Source of the DNA: Xiphydria camelus
Lineage: Eukaryota > Arthropoda > Insecta > Hymenoptera > Xiphydriidae
Assembly (NCBI GenBank): GCA_963678675.1
Contig: OY783191.1
Location: 11,990,562-12,054,561 of the forward strand
Length of the DNA stretch: 64,000 bases
Direction: 5' to 3'
This document shows positions 10,546-21,550 of this stretch, piece after piece; positions within the stretch are counted from its first letter, which is position 1, and each line of letters begins with the position of its first letter. Below the pieces are notes generated by a model, which ran no database searches, was not told the origin of the DNA, and saw only the letters and a program-made list of their open reading frames with translations. A program made the translations under genes and the position numbers.

Positions 10546-13500
10546 ATGGCTCACTTATCGCTCAAGTTTGTGCATATTAACTTGCATCATAGCGAGAGCG
10601 CCTCGGCCATATTGGTCAAGGAACTAGCTAAGATGCACACAGGCACAGCACTAATACAAGAACCTTGGTTAATAGATGGTGCTATAAAGGGGCTCGGGGA
10701 AAGCGGGAGGTTACTTTACGCGAACTCTGGGGAAAAGATCAGAGCCTGTATTCTTGTAAAGGGAGTGCAGGCTATTTTCATTCCACAACTCAGCTGCGGA
10801 GACCTAGCGGTAGCTAAAGTGATCCTGGCAGGCAGAAGTAGAAGGTAAACAAGAGCTTATCATAGGGTCAGATTATCTGCCATATGATTCAAGAGAACCT
10901 CCACCTACAAGGGAATTTAAATACCTTGTAGAGGAGGTGAGGAAAAGGAAGGGTGATCTCCTGGTGGGGTGTGATGCGAACTCACACCATGAAGGATGGG
11001 GAAGCACTAACACCAATGCTAGGGGAGAAACCCTGTATGAATACATCCTGGCATCAGATCTGTTGATACTGAACAGGGGAAATGAACCTACCTTCATGGA
11101 CCGTAGGAGACATGAAGTGTTAGATATCACCTTATGCACTGTGGGAGTACTGGATCGGGTTGGAGACTGGAGGGTATCCAAAGGACCTTCAGGATCTGAC
11201 CACAGCCAAATACTCTTCACGGTGAGAGGGCATCAGGAGGGCACTAAAAGGAACCTGAAAAAGACAGACTGGGATAGGTACGTGGAGGAACTCAAACAGA
11301 GGATCCGAGATGTACCTGTCCGGTTCTGTAATAAGAAACAGCTTGAAGTGATAGCCGAGCGCTTCGCAGAAGCGCTGAGACTGTCATACGAAGCAAGTAG
11401 TGCTGTATATACTCCCAAGGGAACCAAAAAGGTCAGCTGGTGGAATAATGAGCTGGCTCCAATAAGAAGCCTGCTAAGGAAAGCTTGGAACAAGGTCAGG
11501 AATGTTAGAGACCTGTCCAATAAAAGAAAAGCTCTGGAGGAGAGAAGATTCCTTCAGAGGAAATATAACAAAGAACTAGAATACGCTAAGAAAATAGGCT
11601 GGAGAGACTTCAGCAGTAGTATTGAGAAATATGCTGAGGCCTCCAGACTAGTCAACGTACTGGGAGGAAAGAACAACGCTAAGGTGGGTTATTTAATCAA
11701 ACCAGACGCGGCGAATACACCTGGAGCACGGAGGAAACTCTGGAGCTCCTACTAGAAGAACATTTTCCGGGTTTTTTAGAGAACGGAAGAACGAAAGCGA
11801 GAGGACAGGAATGGGCAAAAAGCACAAAACTGTATACCCTCAGACGGTTGAATGGGCTGTTAGCACAGTCAAACCACTGAAGTCACCAGGACCAGATGGC
11901 ATTTATCCCTGGATGCTTCAAAAGGGTCTAGGTGTCATAATTGGACCACTAACCAAACTGCTCAGAGCTAGCGTCGCTCTGGGATCAGTCCCAAGGGTCT
12001 GGGGAGAAGCAAGGATCGCCTTCATTCCCAAACCCGGAAAAAACGGCTACATTAGGCCGAGGGACTTCAGACCCATAAGTCTAACTTCCTTTGTGTTGAA
12101 AACCTTGGAAAGGCTTGTGGATAGATATATCAAAAGTACATACCTAGTGGAACGACCTCTATCCCCTGCACAGTATGCCTACAGGGAGAGCAGATTTACA
12201 GAGACTGCTCTACATCACCTCGTGGCAAAGGTGGAGGAGCAGACGGAGGGAGGAGGCTATGCTATGGCACTTTTCACAGACATTGAAGGGGCGTTTGATC
12301 GAACCGGTTACAAGGTCATAACTGAGGTCATGTCTAGAAGAGGGTTACCAGAAACCCTTATAGACTGGACTCAGAGTATGTTGGCGAACAGATTGGTCAT
12401 CGCCAAGGAAGAAAACATAGAGGTAAGGGGGCGACCACTGGGGGGATGTCCGCAGGAAGGGGTTTTATCACCTCTACTGTGGTGCTATATAGTGGACGAA
12501 CTCTTAGAACTACTGAGAGGAGAGGGATTCCTGGTCTATAGCTATGCAGATGATGCTGCGGTCGTGGTCAAGGGTAACTTCCTAAGTGTATGAAGGGACA
12601 GAATGAGCTGTGCCGTGAGTATAGTGGATGAATGGTGTAAAAAGACTGATCTCTCGGTGAACCCGGAGAAAATGTCTGCCATGATATTCACTACAAAATA
12701 CAAAGTGGAGTACCTTAGACCATTAGGGTTCAGGGGGACAAACATCGAGTACCTATGTTAAATCACAGAAATACTTAGAGGTCGTCTTAGACACCAAGTT
12801 GCACTGGAAAATACATATCACAGGCCAGATTGCAGAGGTATATGCCTCGCTATGGACTTGCAGAAGAGCAATGGGCAGAAACTGGGGCTTTAGTCCCAAG
12901 GTTTGTCTATGGCTATATAAAATGGTATTATTGCCAAGATTACAGTATGCAGCAGTGGTTTGGTGGCCAAGGGTTGGGAGGATCGAATCAAGAAACCGGT
13001 TGAAGGCCCTCCAGGGAGTGTTCCTGAGCGCTGCAACAGGGGCGATGAAAACCACACCAACCGAGGCCCTGGAGGTGGCACTAGACGTGCTACCTCTAGA
13101 TCTTTTGGTAAAAGAAAGAGCGGAACTCTCGGCATACAGAATGAACTGCCTTGGTGAATGGATCAGGACAAAAGCGGCACACGCCAGATTAGGCATACTT
13201 GACCAAGGATATATGATCTTGAGCCAAGATAAAACAACCAGGAGATATCAGATAAGGAAGACCTTTAAAGTTTACCTGCCTGAAAGAAATCTCTGGGAAA
13301 CGACCAAGAGAGCTCCGGGCCCCACTGTTAAACACTGGTACACCGACGGGTCGGGGTACGAGGGTTGCTTTGGGGCGGGAATCTTTGGACCTCAAGAAGA
13401 CATCAGGGTAAGTATTGCCCTGGGAGATAAAGCAATAGTGTTTCAGTCAGAAGTTTTAGCAATAAGACGCTGCATATAACTGCTCACGGAGCAGCATACT

Positions 13501-14175
13501 GTAAACATATATATTTATATTTGGTCAGACAGTCAGGCTGCTATAAAAGCACTCCATAGGACCAGCACAGATTCACGGATTGCGTGGGAAACTATGGAAG
13601 TGCTGGAGACACTGGGAAGAACAAACAAGATTATTCTTGCATGCGTCCCTGGACATATGAGAGTTCATGGCAATGAGGTAGCGGACCAGCTGGCAAAAGA
13701 GGGTACCAAAAAGGAAAACCTCATGCCGGTGAGAGTACCCTCTGCTATGGGCAGGCAAGAAATTAAAAGGAAATTCCACAGGGAGCATTCATACCGGTGG
13801 ACTAATCTAGAAACGTGCAGACAGGCGAGGAATTTAATGCCCCGCCTGGCACAGAAGAGAGCCAGGTCACTGGTGAACATGAACAGAATGAGTCTGAGCA
13901 TTACGATCAGGCTATTAACTGGTCACGGAAGATTCAACTCTCACTGCCGGAATCTGGGTCTTTCAGATACGGATAGATGCCGGTACTACGAAAAGGAGAG
14001 GGAAGATGCCAGGGACTGTCCAGCACTGGGGGCTCTTAGACATCGCCTGATAGGCGAGGCCTTTCCTAGCCTGGAAAGGGTTAGAGATATGGAGTGGAAG
14101 AGATATGCAAGCTGCTCAAAAGGGCTAGGTTGCAAATCTAAAATACACTCCCCAAACATAGCGGGGCTACAATAA
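10546..14175 (+). pseudogene. LINE ORF2: endonuclease, reverse transcriptase, RNase H
   Basis: An APE-type endonuclease opens ORF2 (FVHINLHHSESASA, LIQEPWLIDG, VGCDANSHHEGWGS, and GSDHSQILF). The reverse transcriptase follows with SPGPDGIYPWML, PRDFRPISLTSFVLKTLE, GGCPQEGVLSPLLW and the catalytic YADDAAVVV box at about 12,540. RNase H has WYTDGSGYEGCFGAGIF, SDSQAAIKAL and VPGHMRVHGNEVADQLA. The last 60 codons carry a decayed zinc-binding tail (CRYY...DCPALGALRH). Breaks: a 1-bp loss near 10,840, frameshifts near 11,750, 11,830 and 12,770, a TGA at 12,591, and a TAA at 13,477. Confidence 0.88.
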
Positions 14176-14240
14176 AACCACTAAGTTTTTGGTGGCATTC
14201 AGAGACGTTCGCGTCCTAACCGCTTACTATTATTATTATT

Positions 14241-14253
14241 AAGTTAATTTCTT
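14241..14253. repeat. LINE target-site duplication, right copy
   Basis: Exact repeat of AAGTTAATTTCTT from 9,284-9,296. It directly follows the TAT/TTA microsatellite tail. Confidence 0.9.
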
Positions 14254-14749
14254 TAACGAATTCTAATAAACAAAAATGTAAGATATTTTTACTAAATTTA
14301 GATTTATGTGTAAGGGAGACCGGGGTTGGTTGTTACAGGGGCTAGTTGTTATAATTAGTTTAAAATGCGCACCAAGAATAATACAGCGCTACCATCAGCA
14401 TCATATGTTCAGCGCACGCGGCACCATCTTTAGGTGAAGTTGTATTCAACTTGGCTGTGTCGTTACCGAATAAATAACACTTATTTGTTTTTTGACCACT
14501 TTAGTGATATTTTATATACGGACATTTTCTTTTATTACGACAATGGTGCAAGTGCTACATATATAGCAATTTTTTTCAAGACATACCTGAATGTAAGTAA
14601 CATTTCCGACACTTCTATACTTCAGTTAAATTTAAGGTTAGGTCAGAGAGTATTGGATTTTGTTCGAACGGCGCACTCGGGGTTGGTTGTTACAGTTTCA
14701 GTGGGGTTGGTTGTTACAGTGTCCGACGGAATTCGGAGGGTCGATTCAT

Positions 14750-16174
14750 GCTTCTTGGTAGAATCGATCATAAACAACTCGTCGTAAGTGCTAGTAACAC
14801 GATGCCTCCTATATTTGTCTTCCCCCGAAAAAATTATAAAAGTTATTTTGTTGCCAACGGCCCAACCCGGTGTATTGGAACTGCAAACAAATCCGGTTGG
14901 ATGGTACAAGAGGACTTTGTAATGTTTATTGAACATTTTATTAAACATACAAGGTGCACCAAGCAAGGGCCTATTTTGCTCCTTTTAGATAACCACGACT
15001 CACATCTTTCTATTAAAGGCATAGACCTTTGTAGAGATAGTGGTGTAGTAGTTTTATCTTTGCCGCCGCACCGTTCACACAAGTTATAGCCTCTAGATAG
15101 GTCTGTCTACGGTCCATTAAAAAAATACGTAAATAGTTTATGTGATTCTTGGATGAGGAACAATCCGGAAAAGACCATGTCAATATACGACATACCTGGA
15201 ATTCGTGCGAGATGCTTTACCATTAGCTGCGACGCCAAAAATTATTCAATCAGGATTTCGCGTTTCCGGAATTTATCCCTTGAACGGATATATCTTTAAT
15301 GATGATTAGTTTCTTACAAGTTCTGTAACAGATCGCCCTAATCCTAATCTTAACAACCAAGAAACAACTCAGTCGGACCGAACTACCAATGAATCCAAAT
15401 TGTCTGTCATTTTGGATGCAGCTAATAGGGAAGAAATAAATCAATCGGACCAAAATACCAGTAAACAGGAATTTTCTGTCAATGCGGGGGTAGAAAATGT
15501 AGGAGAGACCTCGCCGGGACCATCACAAAATTCATGTAGCTTACCAGGACGAGAGACTGTTTCTAAATCGCCAAAGCCTAGTTGTTCACGTGATACACTG
15601 TATTATAGTCATTCAGATTTACGACCATTCCCACAGGCCCAAGAACGCAAAACAATTAGTAAAGGGCGCAAACGCCGTAAAGCCGCCGTATTTACAGACT
15701 CTCCTAATAAAAACGAATTATAAAAAGAGCAAGAAAAACGAGACGCCAAAAGGACTAAACACCAAATTAAGCAAAGTGGAGTAAAGAGAAATATAGCAGT
15801 AAAAGCAAAGAAAGACAAATAAAAAAGAGGAGTAAACCAGTTGATGACGAATCAAGATGAAAACGACACATTTTGCTTAGTTTGTGCTGAAACATATTCC
15901 AATTCAAAATCTGGCGAAAAATTGATAAAATGCACCAAATGACATGGATGACCTCATGAGCTATGTGTTGAAGTCGGTTTGTACAATATACAATCCGTTC
16001 CCCTCAATACACGCCAGCGTAGCGGGTTGCATATCGGTTATCCGCCTGGCACGGGACACAGGCCCATGGCCCCTGCAGCGGATCGGAGGCGTCAACCGAT
16101 ATGCAACCCGCTATGCTGGCGTGTATTGAGGGGAACGGATTGTATGTCTCAACTGCGACTCTGATGATGACTAA
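14750..16174 (+). pseudogene. pogo/Jerky-type DDE transposase, C-terminal half
   Basis: The recognisable part starts near 14,790 with MPPIFVFPRKNYK. It continues with the catalytic block LLLLDNHDSHLSI, a DNH-x-SH motif typical of pogo-like DDE_1 enzymes, then VVVLSLPPHRSHKL, RSVYGPLKKYV and SGFRVSGIYPLNG. A stop interrupts at 15,087. A Ser/Pro-rich linker follows. The end (15,870-15,970) is PHD-like: FCLVCAETYS, GEKLIKCTK and HELC, completed by CLNCDSDDD and a stop at 16,145-16,174, on the far side of a nested palindrome. The helix-turn-helix N-terminus and first catalytic Asp are absent, consistent with internal deletion. Confidence 0.75.
15991..16142. mobile_element. 152-bp palindromic MITE with TA duplication
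   Basis: The two arms are almost perfect complements over about 50 bases (start CAATCCGTTCCCCTC, end GAGGGGAACGGATTG). TA flanks both sides (15,989-15,990 and 16,143-16,144). It splits the PHD-like finger of the host transposase; removal with one TA lets the cysteine-rich tail read on in frame. It therefore postdates the pogo-like insertion. Confidence 0.85.
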
Positions 16175-16599
16175 ATAACAATACCTATGTGATTGTAATA
16201 ACTAACCCCGAAGATGTAACAACCAACCCCGCTGTGGGGTTAGTTGTTACAACTGACATGACCCTCTTAATATACGTGCAGTATAATTTCTGTTAGAGAT
16301 GAATAAGCAATAAAAAATTTTTTTAATTAGGTATAAGTACGAATTAAATGTAAACACTTATTTTTTTAATCAGTTTAAATAAATGCCTAAAACATATGGT
16401 TATATAAAAATTGTAACAACCAACCCCGGTCTCCCCTACATAACACCTTCATCCACCAACTTAAACGAAACATAGGGTTCATTCTGAATAAAGGAGTCAT
16501 GTTGGTTTTGATTATTTTTTTTATTATCCAGAATGTGTAGAAACTCTTACATAATGAGATTTAAAATCTAATTAACCGATTAACAAACATTGGAAAACA

Positions 16600-17214
16600 A
16601 ATATAACAATAAATGAACAGATTTTTCTTTTTTTCTTCGGATTTTTAATATTTTCATTCAGAATTTTTTCATAAAACCATATGTAATCCTCGTCAATAAA
16701 CTTTAGCTGCTCTCGTAAGTTATTAATTTTTTCAACAGTTAGACGCCCACATTTTGATAGTTTAGGTACTTAAAGACATTTGCTCAGAAAGGACATCGTT
16801 TGTGCCTTTCTTGTGCAAATCAACCTGCAAAAATGGGATAAACGAATCTAAGTTTGCTTTGTAATAATAAAACCCAAAATAGTCTACTTTAATCCGTTTG
16901 ACACTATCTCGCAAATTTACTTTTTCGTTAACAGTATTGTTTAATTTTGTATACAAACGAAGTTTGGCCAGAAGCTCTTCCAAGTTATAAAAAAAGTTTT
17001 TTATATTGAAGCATGAACTGTCCTTTGTCCTCGCAAATTTAATAATTTCTTGATATTGGTAGCATGTGTTTTTGTCAACGGCAGGAATTGTTCGGTCTAA
17101 TTTTTGTATGTTAGAAGCAAATTCATAGTCTTCTTTATGCTCTAGCGATTTTTCTCCAGCATCACAAACACTGCATGTGTCATTACAAAATTGTAACATG
17201 ACATCTTCATGCAC
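16600..17214 (-). pseudogene. TE-derived protein fragment, family not identified
   Basis: A minus-strand frame of 150 codons (17,214-16,762) has early cysteines (FCNDTCSVCDAGEK), then a run rich in Lys, Tyr and Phe including VDYFGFYYYKANLDSFIPFL, and ends near LHKKGTNDVL. After a one-base shift the reading continues to about 16,600 with KCGRLTVEKINNLREQLKFI and DEDYIWFYEKIL. A closing IP/ID-x-DY-x-FYE pattern after a KK-x-DL helix is common in repetitive insect proteins of unknown function that look transposon-encoded. No catalytic residues can be assigned. Confidence 0.5.
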
Positions 17215-17219
17215 TACGA

Positions 17220-18300
17220 CATGTTACATGTTTGTGTGACTTAACACCTTTATCCATAAAAAAATCTTTAAATATATAGATAGTAGTATTGAGGGTTTAT
17301 TAAAAGACAGATCTATATCTGGAAGGTTCAAAGAGTTGAAAAAGTCGATTTTAGAAAAAATGTGACATGACACCTTTATCCACTTGTGTCTTCAACAATT
17401 ATACTTTAAAGAGAGAATCGGCACACCATTTTTATTCGTGGGAGGATTCGATATATTTTCCTCTACTGGTATTCGATTTCTCCCAGGCCTGTCTTTTTTC
17501 TTTATTCAATACGAGAGATTAGAAGATTAATTAAGAATTGTTAATTTAAACAGAGATCAATTGGAATTCTTCTCTAAAGGTCTCATCTTTAAAGAACTTT
17601 TTAATGACATTTTATAGGAATGAAAAAATGTTACAACTTTATAATTTCATAATTTTGTTTACGATAGTTCTTTAACTTAAGTTAAAAAGACTTTTAGTAC
17701 TCCCATCTGAAATAAAATTACGATCAAAGTTGCAGTACTTTTTCGTTCTAATAAAGTGTCATTCTTTGCTTCATAATGCAATTTTTACTACTGGGTTTAC
17801 AATATGTTCCAAAGCAAAGCATACAAAGAGACCCGTAGTTTTATATTGATACCATAGTATAAACACGGACGTTATTGGTATTAAGGTGGCTGTCTCCGGG
17901 TTTTTTCGTACCTTTAGGGTAGTAGCAGTGCCTCGGACATACGCCCTAATGAAATAAAATTTATAATTAAAAGGATATCTCCATTTTCTAATACTTTTAT
18001 ACACTCAAACTATTTTTCATCAATTCTACATGACCATTTGACACATCGTAATGCAGCGTAAAATTGACAACCGCGATACTTTTAGCAATACTAGGTTTCT
18101 TTAGTACTTACGCTCAAATCGGGCTGCATTACGTTCCGCGAGCCACTCTCGGGCATGCAGGAAAATGTGTTTATATATTTTTATCGCAAGTTATCATTTG
18201 ACAAAGATTCCGTACTATCAAGTGTATCTCCTGAGAAACATCTGCTTTCAAAACTGTTAGTACAAACACTTTTCACGTAATATCATGGGGTCGCTGCATG
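17220..18300. other. Non-coding stretch with a dispersed 18-bp motif
   Basis: A motif close to GTGACATGACACCTTTATCC appears at 17,231-17,250 and 17,362-17,381, and weaker forms occur at 16,439-16,455 and inverted at 16,487-16,506. It may mark the ends of an element into which the pogo-like transposon inserted. The rest (17,400-18,300) is AT-rich with no gene I can support. Confidence 0.45.
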
Positions 18301-18302
18301 TA

Positions 18303-20408
18303 CAGGATTATTCACTGAATCAGCAACATAGCAAATATAATGTCTGTGATTTGTAGAACTATAGATGATGAGCGTCGCTGTTGATTGGTCGTGATGGGTA
18401 GGAGTGGTTAAGCAAGATTGGCAACTGTAGTGATAAAACTCTTAACTAAGGTAGGTAACCCTGATTTTAACTAGAACTAGAGTGAAATCTGATAAGAATC
18501 AAGCATACCTACCACGTCTGTGAAGTTGGCTCCCCATTTTTTAAAAATAGATTAAACGATTAGGGTTCTTGGTACCTGTGGAAGAGTCCTACAGTTCTGG
18601 ATGAGCTTTAGAAATAGTTTTGGCGATTAACAGTGTTGTCTAGCTCTTAAGGTAGTATGGCCACGAATCGATTTCCAAGATTTAAATATGAAATAATTAT
18701 GTATGCAAGCTAATATCAATAGAAACCTCCTGGTGCAATTTGGGGTAGATTGACCGTTTAGTATGTCTGATAAAAATTAATTACCGAGTAGAAAATAACC
18801 CAGAGTCTTATGGGCAAGACATATTTCTCGGGGTTTGTAGGTAAAATCCAAGATTAAAATATTTAAAAAAATACCAAAAAACGGGGGAAAAAAACGAAAA
18901 TTTAAAACCATTGATGAAAATTATTGACCGTTTGATACTTTAATTATAACTAATTTCTCCTTCTCGGTGTTCGGAAATAGCGTGTTGAGTAGATGCGGCA
19001 TCGTCGCGTCAGTGGAGTGGGTTCAAATGTGCATTTCAAATCTCGTTTTCCCTACTAGGGCCACGAGCTGTGTGTGTTGATGATATGCGTTGCCACCGTT
19101 GTCACACATAAAAAGACGCTAGTCAAAGGAAGCACATTATTTAAATAATAAGTGAAAAATAATCAAAATAATCGACTAATTCTTATGGTCATAAATTTTA
19201 TAATTCACAAAGAAAATTTTCAATTATAAATCATAGTTTTTGATGACTTTTTTTATATTTCCTTTACGAATACTCAACGATCACTTTGGAGAGTGACCAT
19301 ACTACTTTAAAGTGGCGTAGGTACAACCCTCGGAAGTTGAGAATTTCCGCCAGCGACCAAGTCCGAAGAGGTAACTTTCGCAACTTCCGAGGGTTGTACC
19401 TCCACGAGCTATCGAAAAATGTTATTAGAATATCTTAAAGAACTCCTCGAAGGACCACCAAAACTCCCATCAGAACTCCTGGAGCTTTACATTTTTTTCA
19501 CCATTTCAAACTTAGTCGCTGGCGGAAATTCGTAACTTCCGAGGGTTGTATCTTTGCTACCTTTTAAGAGCTATCGAAAAATGTTATTAAGATATTTTGA
19601 AGAACTTCTTGGAGGGCCACCAGAACTCCGATTGAAATATTAAATTTCTACGATTTTCATTTCGACGGAACTTGGAAAAATTCCGTTAGCAAAATTTCAG
19701 GGTATGTAAAAGTTTGTCAATATCGATCTTAGTCTATCCCTATGGTCTATAGGGCCTAATCGATAGAACTCCTGGTTGGGACTGAAGAAAAATCGACATT
19801 TCTGAAAATTTTTTCTATCGATAATTCTAAATTGAGCTATTTTCGAGTAATTGCACATATTCTATCACTAAGCTGCTCGCGGAGAAACTATAATATAGTT
19901 GGAGAACTGTAGTGTACTGCAAGGAAACGTTGAGTGAAGTACAAGTGGGGGGCTGGTCTTTTTTTTAAATCCATTTTTAAATAAGTACTTTAATGAACAG
20001 AACTATTGATAAAAAGTAACTAGAAGTGTAGAACTATTTCATATCTACCCAGAACTGTCATAAAAGTTAAAATTTTCAAAAAATGGGTGCTGCGTGAAGT
20101 TGGCCCCACATATTTAAAAATTTGATTTTAATACTGTTAATCGCCGGAACTATTTCTAAAGTTCATCTAGAACTGTAGAACTCTTCCACAGGTACCCAGA
20201 ATTATGATCGTTTAATCTATTTTTTTTAAATGGGGGGCCAAGTTCACAGACGTTCACCCCTCAGTTTAAGGATTTCATCATTACAGTTGCCGATCCTGCT
20301 TAGCCTCTCCTATCCATCACGACCAATTAACGAGGATGCTTATCAACTATAGTTTTACAAATCATAGATGTTATATTTGCTATGTCGCAGGTCCAGTGAA
20401 TAATCCTG
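18303..20408. mobile_element. 2.1-kb non-autonomous transposon with long inverted ends
   Basis: The left end (CAGGATTATTCACTG...) and right end (...CAGTGAATAATCCTG) pair through about 350 bases with scattered mismatches, for example GCAACATAGCAAATATAA against its counterpart near 20,370 and TAATCGCCGGAACTATTTCT against 18,620. TA flanks both ends (18,301-18,302 and 20,409-20,410). There is no transposase and no frame over 60 codons of interest. CAGG ends with TA duplication suggest a Tc1/mariner-related mobiliser. Confidence 0.8.
19318..19640. repeat. Internal inverted and direct repeats of the 18.3-20.4 kb element
   Basis: TACAACCCTCGGAAGTTG (19,321) recurs inverted at 19,380-19,398 and again near 19,535, where the matching GCTGGCGGAAATTC is also inverted. 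The block GAGCTATCGAAAAATGTTAT appears at about 19,405 and 19,567 as a direct duplication, 162 bp apart, followed by similar text. The core of the element was rearranged after its origin. Confidence 0.75.
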
Positions 20409-20599
20409 TATATTACTCATTGAAAATAAAAAATTCCTTTTCACTCAATGACATTTCGACTGCCCCGAATAATAATGTTCTAATTCCGTTTACATAAATT
20501 TCACAGTATTGGGCAAAGAAGAGAACTTTACAACTGCTATAATATATAAAACAATATATCAACGTAAACCTTCTTTGTACACAAATTTTTAAAAAAACA

Positions 20600-20820
20600 A
20601 AAAAATTTTTTTTAATATCTATAAGAATGTGGCTATCGTTGTTCATAGGGGTTTTTTGAAATTTTTATTTTTACTATTTTTTCAAGCTGCTAGAATACAA
20701 ACAAAACTGCAAAAATAACGAAGGAAAAATTTCAATCGTTCGGCATTTTGCGAAAAAACCCCTACGTACAACGATAGCCACATTCTTAGATAAAAAAAAA
20801 AAATTTTTTTTCAGATAATC
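20600..20820. mobile_element. Hairpin repeat, probable MITE
   Basis: AAGAATGTGGCTATCGTTGT (20,619) continues to AGGGGTTTTTT and is mirrored at 20,752-20,791 by AAAAAACCCCT...CAACGATAGCCACATTCTT. The arms span about 45 bases with a ~90-base spacer, both flanked by A/T homopolymers that hide the exact ends. No coding sequence. Confidence 0.7.
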
Positions 20821-20829
20821 CTTCATACC

Positions 20830-21398
20830 GAAACACGTGGGACAATGGAGGGTGGTTCATTTTTCCGAGGGTTACATTCATGTTAATAACATTGTCAATT
20901 TTGAATATTTTTAAATAAAAATGTATATAAATGAAGTTGAAAGTTTACTCAATAGCATGCAACAAACCGCGTCCCTTTAACTATTTATTAACCCTTTCAA
21001 ACAAATTCACGAAAAACGGTTTTTTTTCGGGCCGTCACAGTGGCGTTCCCTCTTAATGGTATACATCGATTTGAAAAATAAATTTTAACTTTAAAGTTTC
21101 AAGTATACTATTAATAGCATACATAAATTTGTATACATGAAAATTTTTTTTTCTCAATTTTTCAAAAAAAATATATCAACATTTTTAAGTGACATTAAAA
21201 GGCATTTTCTTACAAAAAAGTGAAAAAAACACCAGAAAATATTTATTTCGCCAATGCGACAGTCTCGATTTTTCTTAAAAAAATTCAGTATATTTGAAAT
21301 CAATAAAAACTGTGTAGAAAACAATTTGGTAGTGGGAGGGCCATTTCTTCATGAAGAAAAAAATTCTTTTTAAGTTTTTTGTCTTAAACAAATTTTTT
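20830..21398. other. AT-rich non-coding stretch
   Basis: Long A/T runs and no gene, TIR or tandem structure that I can support. Confidence 0.55.
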
Positions 21399-21550
21399 TT
21401 AATCAGAAAATGTTCTTTATCCTTCTATGCATCTATGCATAGAAACATAAAGAACATTTTCTGATTTTTGAAAAAATGTTTAAGAGAAGAAACTTAAAGA
21501 ATTTTTTTTAAATCAGAACATTTTCTTTATCCTTCTATGCATAGATTGTT
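21399..21550. repeat. Small hairpin plus direct repeat
   Basis: AATCAGAAAATGTTCTTTAT at 21,400 is followed within 50 bases by its complement (ATAAAGAACATTTTCTGATT). A direct copy with CCTTCTATGCATAGAT appears again at 21,507-21,547. The unit looks like a partial duplication of a fold-back sequence. Confidence 0.65.

Larger units (their letters stand above)
9297..14240 (+). mobile_element. Near full-length LINE of the LOA/I group
   Basis: This 4,944-bp element is bracketed by an exact 13-bp duplication. It has a G/C-rich 5' leader of about 310 bp, an ORF1 region, an ORF2 region encoding endonuclease, reverse transcriptase and RNase H, and a short microsatellite tail (repeated TAT/TTA at 14,226-14,240) rather than poly(A). 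RNase H plus a simple-repeat tail is characteristic of the I/LOA/Outcast group of LINEs. The order and spacing are complete, so this is an insertion that was not 5'-truncated, though stops and frameshifts have since inactivated it. Confidence 0.9.
14313..16436. mobile_element. pogo-like DNA transposon, internally deleted
   Basis: Terminal inverted repeats of about 26 bp read GGGAGACCGGGGTTGGTTGT at the left and the complement at the right, flanked by TA at 14,311-14,312 and 16,437-16,438. The word GGGGTTGGTTGTTACA recurs at 14,678-14,720 (two copies) and inverted at 16,200-16,255, a sub-terminal repeat set that could serve as transposase binding sites. The inside holds the C-terminal part of a DDE transposase with a PHD-like finger; the DNA-binding N-terminal part is missing. 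A 152-bp palindrome is inserted near the right end. Confidence 0.85.
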
